Source of the DNA: an uncultured Blautia sp.
Lineage (GTDB): Bacteria; Bacillota; Clostridia; Lachnospirales; Lachnospiraceae
Assembly (NCBI GenBank): GCA_937900135.1
Contig: CALCDJ010000055.1
Span: forward strand, 1-64,000
Direction of reading: 5' to 3'
DNA: 64,000 nt
How positions within the stretch are numbered: position 1 is the first letter of the stretch; each line of letters starts with the position of its first letter. Shown in pieces: positions 8,616 to 16,527 of the stretch. The notes below the pieces were generated by a model that did not search any database, was not told where the DNA came from, and saw only the letters and a program-made list of their open reading frames with translations. The translations under genes were made by a program, and so were the position numbers.

Positions 8616-8646
8616 AAAAAAGACAGCGGGATAGGCTGTCTTTTTT
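8616..8646. terminator. hairpin with flanking A/T runs
   Basis: AAAAAAGACAGC, a short loop, then GGCTGTCTTTTTT. Terminator-like on both strands. It lies in the 269-base gap between ftsH and the GH13 gene, about 100 bases from the other hairpin there. Confidence 0.65.
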
Positions 8647-8730
8647 GGAGAAGGTATTTCTTCTTATGGGGTGTAGCAAAAACTATATAATGTATTGGGG
8701 GGTTTTTACGGTTATTATAGTACCACGTAG

Positions 8731-8780
8731 ATACAAAAAAGTGTGCACAAACTTCACAAAATTCGGCACACTTTTTTGTA
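8731..8780. terminator. terminator after ftsH
   Basis: A 15-base arm (TACAAAAAAGTGTGC, 8732-8746) pairs with GCACACTTTTTTGTA (8766-8780). It lies 14 bases past the ftsH stop. Confidence 0.8.
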
Positions 8781-8793
8781 TAGTTTTTATATC

Positions 8794-10632
8794 CTAATTT
8801 GGAACCTTTTCTGATTCTTCTGTAAAAAGTGCCTCAAACTCTTCTCGATGCACTTTTTCCTTTTCCAGAAGAAGCTGCGCACATTTATGAAGGACCTCCT
8901 GATGCGCAAGAATAATATCCCTTGCCTTATCATGACATTCCTCAATAATCCGGTGGATTTCCAGATCAATTTCCTTGGCTACTTCTTCACTGTAGCTTCT
9001 GGTATGCGCCAGATCTCTTCCGATAAATACTTCGTCATCATCGTTTCCATAAGCAATCAGACCAATCTGGTCAGACATTCCATATTTCATAACCATGGCT
9101 CTGGCTGTGCTGGTGGCACGTTTAATATCATTGGAAGCGCCTGTGGTGATATCCTTAAAAATAATCTCTTCTGCCACACGTCCTCCAAGAAGGGTCATGA
9201 TATCCTGAAGCATTTTTCCCTTTGTATTAAACATTTCATCATTTTCCGGAAGAGGCATGGTATACCCTGCTGCTCCCATTCCTGTAGGAATAATGGAAAT
9301 GGTATATACCGGCTCCATATCCGGAAGCACATGGAACAGAATCGCATGACCTGCCTCATGGTAGGCAGTGATGCGTTTTTCTTTTTCGGAAATCACTTTG
9401 CTCTTCTTCTCTGCTCCAATGCCCACTTTTATGAAAGAACCTTTGATATCCTGCTGTATGATATAGGTACGGTTTTCTTTTGCAGCTGCAATGGCCGCTT
9501 CATTAAGAAGGTTTTCCAGATCTGCTCCGGTAAATCCAGCTGTGGTCTGGGCAATCTGATGAAGATCCACATCATCTCCCAGCGGTTTATCCTTGGCATG
9601 AACCTGAAGGATTTCTTCTCTTCCCTTAACATCCGGTCTTCCCACTGCTACCTTACGGTCAAAACGACCAGGACGAAGGATCGCAGGGTCCAGGATATCC
9701 ACACGGTTGGTGGCTGCCATCACAATGATTCCTTCATTAACTCCGAATCCATCCATTTCCACCAAAAGCTGGTTCAAGGTCTGTTCCCGCTCATCATGAC
9801 CGCCTCCCATGCCGGTACCTCGCTGTCTTGCCACTGCATCGATCTCATCAATAAAGATGATACAGGGTGCATGGCGTTTTCCTTCCTCGAACAGGTCGCG
9901 GACACGGGATGCGCCCACACCCACAAACATTTCCACGAAATCAGAACCGGAAATAGAGAAGAAGGGAACTCCTGCCTCTCCTGCCACTGCCTTGGCAAGA
10001 AGTGTCTTACCGGTTCCCGGAGGTCCCACAAGAAGAACACCCTTGGGAATTCTGGCTCCTACCTTCGTGTATTTCTGAGGCGCCTTTAAAAAGTCCACCA
10101 CCTCTTCAAGATCTTCTTTTTCTTCCTGAAGTCCGGCCACATTCTGGAAAGTTACCTTACGGTCATCCGGAAGGGACATTCTGGCGCGGCTTTTTCCAAA
10201 ATTCATCATCTTGGCATTACTTCCGCCGCCAGCAGACATCTGCCGGTTCATCATAACAAACAGGAAAAAGATCAGTCCCACACTGATCAGCACCGGAAGC
10301 AGTGCCGTCAACAGAGTATTTTCCTGGGGGACGTCAGAAACCTCCACATCCACCCCGTTTTCTTTCAGCATTTCTTTTGCTTCGTTTACATCTGTTACAT
10401 AAACTCGTTTCTGTCCTTCCCCGCTCAGCTGTGCCGTAACAGATCCTGTAGGAACCTCTCTGTTCTGATGGATTCTGGCACTTACTATTTTGCCCTCTTT
10501 TGCTGCACGCTCCATTCCCTGCATGGTGTAATTACTCTGAGAGCTCACCTGATTACTAAGATAAAAATATCCGCCGATCAGCATGACGATCAACACCAGA
10601 TACAGGCCAATTCTGCCTGACTGCTTATTCAC
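8794..10632 (-). CDS. ftsH: ATP-dependent zinc metalloprotease FtsH
   Basis: A 612-residue membrane protease that extracts and degrades misfolded or regulatory membrane and cytosolic proteins. Two membrane helices (about 8-25 and 107-127) flank a small extracytoplasmic domain. Then comes the AAA module with Walker A GPPGTGKT (203-210), Walker B IIFIDEID, the second region of homology ATNRVDILDPAILRPGRFD, and the zinc-protease motif HEAGH (425-429). The length is normal. It is the last gene of a tilS-hpt-ftsH order that is conserved across Firmicutes. Confidence 0.96.
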   Translation of the reverse strand: MNKQSGRIGLYLVLIVMLIGGYFYLSNQVSSQSNYTMQGMERAAKEGKIVSARIHQNREVPTGSVTAQLSGEGQKRVYVTDVNEAKEMLKENGVDVEVSDVPQENTLLTALLPVLISVGLIFFLFVMMNRQMSAGGGSNAKMMNFGKSRARMSLPDDRKVTFQNVAGLQEEKEDLEEVVDFLKAPQKYTKVGARIPKGVLLVGPPGTGKTLLAKAVAGEAGVPFFSISGSDFVEMFVGVGASRVRDLFEEGKRHAPCIIFIDEIDAVARQRGTGMGGGHDEREQTLNQLLVEMDGFGVNEGIIVMAATNRVDILDPAILRPGRFDRKVAVGRPDVKGREEILQVHAKDKPLGDDVDLHQIAQTTAGFTGADLENLLNEAAIAAAKENRTYIIQQDIKGSFIKVGIGAEKKSKVISEKEKRITAYHEAGHAILFHVLPDMEPVYTISIIPTGMGAAGYTMPLPENDEMFNTKGKMLQDIMTLLGGRVAEEIIFKDITTGASNDIKRATSTARAMVMKYGMSDQIGLIAYGNDDDEVFIGRDLAHTRSYSEEVAKEIDLEIHRIIEECHDKARDIILAHQEVLHKCAQLLLEKEKVHREEFEALFTEESEKVPN

Positions 10633-10647
10633 TTAACAGTTCTCCTT

Positions 10648-11178
10648 TCAGTCTGCTTCAAATTCTACCACTCCAATATAAGGAAGGTTTCTGTATTTCT
10701 GGGCATAATCCAACCCATAACCCACTACAAATTCATCTGGAATATCAAAGCAGCAATAGTCCACATTCACATCCTTCACTCTGCGCTCCGGTTTGTCCAG
10801 CAGGGTACAAAGGTGTACGCTGTTCGGGTTACGTCCCTTCAGAACCTCGATCAGATAGCTGAGAGTTCTTCCAGAGTCAATGATGTCCTCTACGATCAGA
10901 ACCTCCTTGCCCTCTAACGGCTGATCCAGATCCTTTACAATTCGCACAACTCCACTGGACTTGGTGTCGTCTCCGTAACTGGAAACAGACATGAAGTCAA
11001 GGGATACCGGAACGGTAATCCGTTTCGCCAGCTCGCACATAAAGAATACGCCGCCTTTTAATACACAGATCATATGGATTTCCTTTCCTGCATAGTCTTT
11101 ACTGATCTGTGCAGCAATCTCTCTGATCTTTCTGTCTACTTCTTCCTCACTGATCAAAACCCTGATTTTTTCACTCAT
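10648..11178 (-). CDS. hpt: hypoxanthine phosphoribosyltransferase
   Basis: A 176-residue purine salvage enzyme converting hypoxanthine or guanine and PRPP to IMP or GMP. The PRPP-binding loop LIVEDIIDSGRT (about 94-105) and the pyrophosphate loop LKGGVFF (40-46) are intact. It overlaps the end of tilS by 8 bases and lies 15 bases before ftsH, so the three genes are very likely cotranscribed. In Bacillus the TilS/HprT pair also acts on ftsH expression (known for the family, not visible here). Confidence 0.95.
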   Translation of the reverse strand: MSEKIRVLISEEEVDRKIREIAAQISKDYAGKEIHMICVLKGGVFFMCELAKRITVPVSLDFMSVSSYGDDTKSSGVVRIVKDLDQPLEGKEVLIVEDIIDSGRTLSYLIEVLKGRNPNSVHLCTLLDKPERRVKDVNVDYCCFDIPDEFVVGYGLDYAQKYRNLPYIGVVEFEAD

Positions 11179-12565
11179 CCTTACATCCTCCTTGGTATTT
11201 TAATTCTAACACTCTCCTGGTATCAGAGGTGATCTTATACCTTTCATTGATCCGTCCGCCCACCATCCAGAGCACTTCCTGCTCGCATACCACCAACGGA
11301 AGGGATTCCCGTTCTTCTCTTGGAACCTTCTCGTCGATCATACAGCGGGTTAGCTTCTTGCGGCTTCCCTTCTGGTCCACCACCATAAAATCCCCGGTTT
11401 TTCTGGTTCGTACAGACAGATGATATCTTATTTTATCATAATCCAGCCATTTCGTATACTTCTTTTCCAAAATCTTCTGATTCTTCCAGGAAAATATTTG
11501 CGCTTCAAAGGTTCCCAGAGTACAGACAAGGCTTCCCGGTATCGTAAGCTCCCATTCCTGTTCTGTTTTTTCTTCCTTTTTTCTTTCTGCCCGGATAAGC
11601 CGGACTCCTTCGTATTCTCTTTTCCCCACAAGATTACAGGGAAGCATCACCTGCTTTCCTGTCTGGAATCCAAACAGTTCCTGTATCATATGAACATGAT
11701 GTGCAGAGAAATCCCGCCATTCCTTTGTAAGACAAAAAAAAGCTTCCCGGATTCCATAGCTTTGGAGAATTTCCTCCTCCTGAAAAAAGTTCTCATCCAG
11801 AAGAATACTTCTCTCTTCCTTTTGACACCGGGCAAGAAGTTCCCTCCCCTTCCTGCTTAGATAATCCTCTGTGAGCGAAGCCATCCTGGCAGTTTCCGCC
11901 ATATGCGCTACCGCCTGTTCATTCACCGTCTGCTCCAAAAGGGGCAGAAGCTGGTGGCGAATCCGGTTTCTGGTATAGGCGTCTTCCAGGTTGGTGCTGT
12001 CTGTGGCAAAAGAAAGGTGCTGTTCCTTTAAATACTGCTCAATTTCTCTTCTTCTTAAACATAAAAAAGGACGGATGCGATTTTCTGCCACCGGCCGCAT
12101 ACTGCCCAGTCCCCGGATACCGCTTCCCCGGGCCAGATGATGAAGCACAGTTTCTGCCAGATCATCCTGGTGGTGCGCCAGCGCGATCCGTACGCTGCGC
12201 CCTTCTTCTTCCAGACGTTCTGCCTCTTTCTGAAACGCCTCCATCCGTACCCGTCTTCCGGCTTCCTCCAGTCCCACCTTCCATTCTCTGGCAAGGGCTG
12301 GAACCTCATATCTGTATACGCTAAGCTCAATCCCTTTCTGGGCGCACAGATTTTTTACCAGTTCCAGGTCTCTTTCTGCTTCCTCTCCCCGGATTCCATG
12401 ATGGATATGTATTCCGAAGACCTCAAATCCCATTTCCCCGGAAAGGGCACAGAGAACGTCCAAAAGAGCCACAGAATCCCCTCCTCCGGAAATTCCCAGA
12501 AGAATCCGGTCTCCCCTTTGGACCATTTGATTTTGTATCATGTATGCTTTCACTTTCTTCTGCAT
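11171..12565 (-). CDS. tilS: tRNA(Ile)-lysidine synthase
   Basis: A 464-residue ATP-dependent enzyme that attaches lysine to C34 of the CAU-anticodon tRNA-Ile, changing its identity from Met to Ile. The PP-loop SGGGDS is at 26-31, followed by HIHHGIRG and LAHHQDDLAET. The C-terminal domain (KLTRCMIDEKVPRE) matches the TilS tRNA-binding end. It is essential in most bacteria. It lies between spoIIE (15-base gap) and hpt (overlap). Confidence 0.95.
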   Translation of the reverse strand: MQKKVKAYMIQNQMVQRGDRILLGISGGGDSVALLDVLCALSGEMGFEVFGIHIHHGIRGEEAERDLELVKNLCAQKGIELSVYRYEVPALAREWKVGLEEAGRRVRMEAFQKEAERLEEEGRSVRIALAHHQDDLAETVLHHLARGSGIRGLGSMRPVAENRIRPFLCLRRREIEQYLKEQHLSFATDSTNLEDAYTRNRIRHQLLPLLEQTVNEQAVAHMAETARMASLTEDYLSRKGRELLARCQKEERSILLDENFFQEEEILQSYGIREAFFCLTKEWRDFSAHHVHMIQELFGFQTGKQVMLPCNLVGKREYEGVRLIRAERKKEEKTEQEWELTIPGSLVCTLGTFEAQIFSWKNQKILEKKYTKWLDYDKIRYHLSVRTRKTGDFMVVDQKGSRKKLTRCMIDEKVPREERESLPLVVCEQEVLWMVGGRINERYKITSDTRRVLELKYQGGCKDE

Positions 12566-12580
12566 CTTTTGTCTCCAGTC

Positions 12581-14080
12581 CTATTTTTTCCACATGCCTG
12601 CCACCAGAACCGTCATATCATCCCTGGCCCGGTAATCGCTGTATCCCAGCACCCGCTCCAGGATTCCTCTGCTGAATTCCCTGGGGGCTTCCTCCTGTAC
12701 GTCCATGATGATTTCCTTCATCGTCTCCTCCTCCCGTTCCATGGGAAGGGCATCCAGAACGCCATCGGTCATCATAATCACATAATCTCCGTGATACAGC
12801 TTCCTGGAGGCAGTCTCGAAATCCAGCTGCTGCATCAGACCTGCCGCAAGACTTTCCGAAGCAATGGATTCCACCCAATGATCCCTTTTGATAAAGGTTG
12901 CTGCAGCTCCTGCCTTCAGAAAATTACAGACTCCTGTATAAAGATCCACGGCGCACATATCCAGCGTGGAAAACATCCCTTCTCTTCCCTTGAGCACAAG
13001 AGCGGAATTGACCATCCTCGCCGCCGTCTCCTGGGAAAAGCCGGATTCCAGAAACTGTTCCAGAAGTTCCACCACAACTTCACTTTCCCGGCAGGCTTCC
13101 ATTCCGGAACCCATTCCATCTGAGAGACACATCACAAACCGCCCTTCCTCTTCCTGGCGGCATACATAATTATCTCCGGAAACCTTTTCTTCCTCTCTGG
13201 TCAGCTTGGCTACGCCGTACATCACCTGATAGCTTACATCCTCCACAAAATGTACCGTATGATATTCTCCGTTCACAATGCAGCGGCTGCCTCTGGACGC
13301 AGTCATGGCTACTTCACAGATCCCGGAAAGTACCTGGGCCACCTCCAGCATGGAGATACACTGGCCGCTTCTGGCCCGCATATTCAAAAAGACCTGCCTT
13401 CTCCCTTCTACCTTATCCATAACCCAGACATTTTTTAATATGATATGTTTTTTCTTCAGCGCTTTACGAAGTTCTTCCTGAAAAGTCGGAGATGCCTGAG
13501 CAATCTCATAAATATCTTCTGCCACCATTTCCATGATTTTGGAAATCTCCCCCAACTGCTGCGCCACCGCCAGACGATTCTCAATCAGTTGGTTATCCCA
13601 TACAAGATTCTGCTTTTCCTTTTGGAAATATCCGTCTGCCACCTGAAAATAGTGGGTGGAACGTCCGCACACGCGAATCCATTCCGCTTTTACCTTGCGG
13701 ATGTTCTCCTCCTCCCCCTCTTCCATGGCACGAATCAGCGCCTCTCCGCCCCGGTAAAGTTCTTCGGCATGCTCTCCCCAGCAGATTTCTCTCTGGTAGC
13801 ATTGACTGCAGACCTGGGCATTGGTATCCTTCAAAATCTGCTCCACCTGGCCGCTGCTTAAATAGTCCTTCCGATAGGGCATTCCGTAAAAGGTATCTGC
13901 CAGTTTCCGAAAAGAGGCCGCATACCGCTCCACTTTTTCTTTCTGGGGGTGGCACTCCTTCTTGGGAAGAAGCTCCTCTGGCGTCTGTTTCTCTTTTCTG
14001 TCTGACAAAATAGTTTTTGCCATGTCCCGTATAATCAGAAGCACACTGATCACGAGCATGGCAATCATCCATTCCTGCAT
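12581..14080 (-). CDS. spoIIE: SpoIIE-type PP2C phosphatase, short form
   Basis: A 499-residue protein with one N-terminal membrane helix (about 5-22), a cysteine-containing middle (CSQCYQREICW) and a C-terminal PP2C/SpoIIE phosphatase domain (about 290-499). The metal-site motifs are LSDGMGSGMEA, MMTDGV and ARDDMTVLVAG. In Bacillus SpoIIE (about 820 residues) an N-terminal ten-helix membrane domain anchors it at the polar septum, where it dephosphorylates SpoIIAA to activate sigma-F. Here that membrane domain is reduced to a single helix. The position upstream of tilS-hpt-ftsH, downstream of divIC and yabPQ, is the classical spoIIE position, so I keep the name. GGGAGAAAT precedes the ATG. 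Confidence 0.85.
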   Translation of the reverse strand: MQEWMIAMLVISVLLIIRDMAKTILSDRKEKQTPEELLPKKECHPQKEKVERYAASFRKLADTFYGMPYRKDYLSSGQVEQILKDTNAQVCSQCYQREICWGEHAEELYRGGEALIRAMEEGEEENIRKVKAEWIRVCGRSTHYFQVADGYFQKEKQNLVWDNQLIENRLAVAQQLGEISKIMEMVAEDIYEIAQASPTFQEELRKALKKKHIILKNVWVMDKVEGRRQVFLNMRARSGQCISMLEVAQVLSGICEVAMTASRGSRCIVNGEYHTVHFVEDVSYQVMYGVAKLTREEEKVSGDNYVCRQEEEGRFVMCLSDGMGSGMEACRESEVVVELLEQFLESGFSQETAARMVNSALVLKGREGMFSTLDMCAVDLYTGVCNFLKAGAAATFIKRDHWVESIASESLAAGLMQQLDFETASRKLYHGDYVIMMTDGVLDALPMEREEETMKEIIMDVQEEAPREFSRGILERVLGYSDYRARDDMTVLVAGMWKK

Positions 14081-14199
14081 ATTTCTCCCCTCCCTCTTAA
14101 TCGCCTCATTAAGTGGGTATTATAGGGGATGGATCTTAAAATGTCTGTCAAACAAAGACGAACCCTTTCAAAAACTTTTCGCCAAAAAATCCTGTTCTT

Positions 14200-14514
14200 T
14201 TACTCTTCCTCCTTGAACACAATCTCATTGTCCTTCACAAGGCCGAGTTTTTCTCTGGCTACTTCTTCTGCATATTCATCTGTTTCCATGTATTTCTTCA
14301 GCTCTTCTATTTCCTCGGTACGTGCCTTTTCATTCTCAATGGCTTCTTCCAGAGAATCCGCCTTAGCATCATACGCAGCCAGCCGGCTCTCCAGGGTGCT
14401 GCTCTGCACCACCATTCCCCCGAGAAGCAGAAATGCAACAAAACCGATCACAAGCATTCCCAGACGGTTATTGGCTATTTTCTTTTTGTTTAGAGCTTTT
14501 TTTGATTTTTTCAA
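14200..14514 (-). CDS. divIC: DivIC/FtsB-family septum formation protein
   Basis: 104 residues: a short basic cytoplasmic N-terminus, one membrane helix (about 20-38) and an extracytoplasmic coiled coil (about 40-80) ending in EEVAREKLGLVKDNEIVF, the typical end of this family. It is part of the FtsL/DivIC/DivIB divisome sub-complex. The start is TTG at 14514, preceded by AAAGG; the first ATG would fall inside the membrane helix. It overlaps the end of yabQ by 47 bases. Confidence 0.85.
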   Translation of the reverse strand: MKKSKKALNKKKIANNRLGMLVIGFVAFLLLGGMVVQSSTLESRLAAYDAKADSLEEAIENEKARTEEIEELKKYMETDEYAEEVAREKLGLVKDNEIVFKEEE

Positions 14515-14962
14515 TATGCTTGCCTTTCTGTATTTGAGAAATCTTCTTTTTTCTTCCTGAACCTGTTTTATTTCGGATACGATATAAAAAAATTTTACCC
14601 CTTCTGACAGGAAATAGCAACCTTTTTATCATTTTTTTCAAGAAAAATCCAGGAAGCATCAAAATTCTTGTCCCTGTTTTTACAAAAAAGGAACTTACCA
14701 TTCTGTGACACATCCAAGCCCCCAAAAGGAGTCCCAGGATAAAAAAACTGCGTATGCTTCCCTGATTCAGATGATAAATCTTTGCAAATACAAAAAATCC
14801 AAGGCTGACCCAGTATATAAAGTCCTCAAAAGCCACCATCCACCTGGGATGTGGAAAAACCTGCCGCAGGATCCGCAGCACATCATATCCGGATAAGAGC
14901 AGGGCCCCCAGAAAAGCTGCGCGCAGAAACAGCATCAGCTCCCAATGAATATAGGTACTCAT
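14468..14962 (-). CDS. yabQ: spore cortex protein YabQ
   Basis: 164 residues with about four membrane helices in the first 110 residues (LFLRAAFLGALLLSGYDVLR first) and a basic tail. In Bacillus YabQ is needed for spore cortex formation at the outer forespore membrane. It follows yabP by three bases and overlaps divIC. No strong ribosome binding site is seen, which suggests translational coupling. Confidence 0.8.
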   Translation of the reverse strand: MSTYIHWELMLFLRAAFLGALLLSGYDVLRILRQVFPHPRWMVAFEDFIYWVSLGFFVFAKIYHLNQGSIRSFFILGLLLGAWMCHRMVSSFFVKTGTRILMLPGFFLKKMIKRLLFPVRRGKIFLYRIRNKTGSGRKKKISQIQKGKHIEKIKKSSKQKENSQ

Positions 14963-14965
14963 ACT

Positions 14966-15247
14966 CTACCGGAACAATCGTCTGAGAAGAGGTTCTTCCT
15001 TCTTCTCAGGAGTCTTCGACAGATACGTAAGGCTGTTGGTCTTTCCCTCTATGTCTACTTCGCCCTTTTCCAGATTCAGACGTTTGACATGAAGCTGTTC
15101 CCCTTTTATCAGCAGTTTTCCTACCTTGGTATGCACCAGGATTTCTTTTTCGTCAAAAGAAGTCACATCCTGCACCCCTGTGATGGTGCCTCCCTGACGG
15201 TTTTCCAGTACCAGCCTGTGAGCCATTCCGGTTCTCTCCTCTGCCAT
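14966..15247 (-). CDS. yabP: sporulation protein YabP
   Basis: 93 residues, YabP/YqfC family: LENRQGGTITGVQDVTSFDE and LLIKGEQLHVKRLNLEKGEV are the family core. It works with YabQ in cortex assembly. Two start codons are possible; the one at 15247 has GGGAGG only four bases away, and an internal ATG at codon 8 has GAGGAGA at a better distance. Confidence 0.85.
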   Translation of the reverse strand: MAEERTGMAHRLVLENRQGGTITGVQDVTSFDEKEILVHTKVGKLLIKGEQLHVKRLNLEKGEVDIEGKTNSLTYLSKTPEKKEEPLLRRLFR

Positions 15248-15348
15248 ATGCCCTCCCAGCTTTCTCCATGGTCATTTACAGTTAATCTATGAAACTCCAC
15301 AAAAAAATAGACCTGGATGTCTTAACAGAAGCAGGCAAAGACAGCGTA

Positions 15349-15588
15349 TCAGAGATACCGGTACATACTCTCCACTTCTTCTTTGCGGACGGTTTCCTTC
15401 ACTTCCAAAACCTCCACCTTTACGTTTTTGCTTCCAAACTGAATTTCAATAATATCTCCTGTTTTTACAGCTACAGAAGCCTTGGCCGGCTTGTCGTTCA
15501 CCAGAACACGACCAGCATCACAGGCTTCATTGGCCACTGTCCGACGCTTGATCAGACGGGATACTTTTAAATATTTATCCAGACGCAT
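15349..15588 (-). CDS. rqcP: S4-domain RNA-binding protein RqcP
   Basis: A 79-residue S4-domain protein: MRLDKYLKVSRLIKRRTVAN and GRVLVNDKPAK. In Bacillus RqcP (YabO) is part of ribosome-associated quality control, supporting alanine tailing on stalled 50S subunits with RqcH. The ATG at 15588 is chosen because GTAGGAGGAAAGCTT precedes it; the longer frame to 15645 would read through the hup terminator. The hup-rqcP-yabP-yabQ-divIC-spoIIE order is standard. Confidence 0.9.
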   Translation of the reverse strand: MRLDKYLKVSRLIKRRTVANEACDAGRVLVNDKPAKASVAVKTGDIIEIQFGSKNVKVEVLEVKETVRKEEVESMYRYL

Positions 15589-15606
15589 AAGCTTTCCTCC
15601 TACATA

Positions 15607-15634
15607 AAAAATGGGGGAACCACCGTTCCCCCTG
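15607..15634 (-). terminator. terminator after hup
   Basis: GGGGGAAC (15613-15620) pairs with GTTCCCCC (15625-15632), followed on the minus strand by a T run just before rqcP. Confidence 0.75.
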
Positions 15635-15647
15635 GCTATCGTCATTC

Positions 15648-15926
15648 TTATTTCGCGTTAACCATATCTTTTAAAGCTTTTCCTGCTTTAAATTTCGGAG
15701 CTTTAGAAGCCTCAATCTTCATAGTTGCACCAGTCTGAGGATTTCTACCCTCTCTAGCAGCTCTCTCGCTGACTTCAAATGTACCAAAGCCAACTAACTG
15801 AATTTTTCCACCTTTTTTTAATTCGTCAGATACTACATCGATGAAAGATTTTAAAACTGCCTCCACATCTTTCTTCGCTAAATTAGTTTCTTTCGCCATA
15901 GCTGCTACTAATTCTGTCTTGTTCAT
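15648..15926 (-). CDS. hup: HU-family DNA-binding protein
   Basis: 92 residues, a complete HU: MNKTELVAAMAKETNLAKKD, VGFGTFEVSERAAREGRNPQTG (the DNA-binding arm) and FKAGKALKDMVN. It is a nucleoid-compacting dimer. It has its own strong promoter (16000-16028) and a terminator, with AGAGGAGG before the ATG. Confidence 0.96.
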   Translation of the reverse strand: MNKTELVAAMAKETNLAKKDVEAVLKSFIDVVSDELKKGGKIQLVGFGTFEVSERAAREGRNPQTGATMKIEASKAPKFKAGKALKDMVNAK

Positions 15927-15999
15927 GGTGTTTCCTCCTCTAATGATCTCTCTTTCTTGTTTGTTCGCACCACCAAAGACGATAGTGCTCTGTTTACTA

Positions 16000-16028
16000 T
16001 ATATATACCTTTTGTCTCATATTGTCAA
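16000..16028 (-). promoter_or_regulatory. hup promoter
   Basis: On the minus strand TTGACA (16023-16028), 17 bases, TATATA (16000-16005). The leader is about 70 bases. Confidence 0.75.
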
Positions 16029-16049
16029 GGTTTTTTCGGGGGTTTTTGT

Positions 16050-16451
16050 TCAATTTTGCACGGTTTTCCCGGTTTCAGAGCGTAACGTCCTCTCTCTTTC
16101 TTTTAATTCTTCCCAGGAAAGACTTGCCGCTTCCTGATCATCCGGAGAGAAAATTCTTGGGTGACGGTACTTCATTTTAGAGGAAATTCCCGCAAGCACA
16201 TCTTCTATGGTAAAAAGTCCCTCCTCCTGTGCAATCACACTGTGGAGCACCACAGAAAGGAGCAGATCTCCCAGCTCTTCGCACAGATGAGAGCCGTCTT
16301 TTCCTTCGCCCAGTTCATCAATGGCCTCAAGAACCTCTTCTGTCTCGTTTACCAGACATTCCTTCAGGCTGTCATGGGTCTGCACGCTGTCCCATGGGCA
16401 TTTTGCTCTTAATTCCCTGACAATTTCTACAAACTCATCAAACGCTTCCAT
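16050..16451 (-). CDS. mazG: MazG-family nucleoside triphosphate pyrophosphohydrolase
   Basis: 133 residues. The all-alpha MazG fold signature is present: LRAKCPWDSVQTHDSL, ETEEVLEAIDE and EELGDLLLSVVLHS, with the metal-binding EExxE and ExxD helices. It removes pyrophosphate from non-canonical NTPs. This is a single-domain form; E. coli MazG has two. The start at 16451 is preferred (GGATGGAG seven bases upstream) over the frame start at 16493. It follows the phosphoglucomutase gene by 77 bases. Confidence 0.88.
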   Translation of the reverse strand: MEAFDEFVEIVRELRAKCPWDSVQTHDSLKECLVNETEEVLEAIDELGEGKDGSHLCEELGDLLLSVVLHSVIAQEEGLFTIEDVLAGISSKMKYRHPRIFSPDDQEAASLSWEELKERERTLRSETGKTVQN

Positions 16452-16527
16452 GTGTGGTCTCCATCCTCGTATTTCTGTTATCGCCATCCACAATTCCCGG
16501 GAACTGCAGATGGCGACTGAAATCCAA

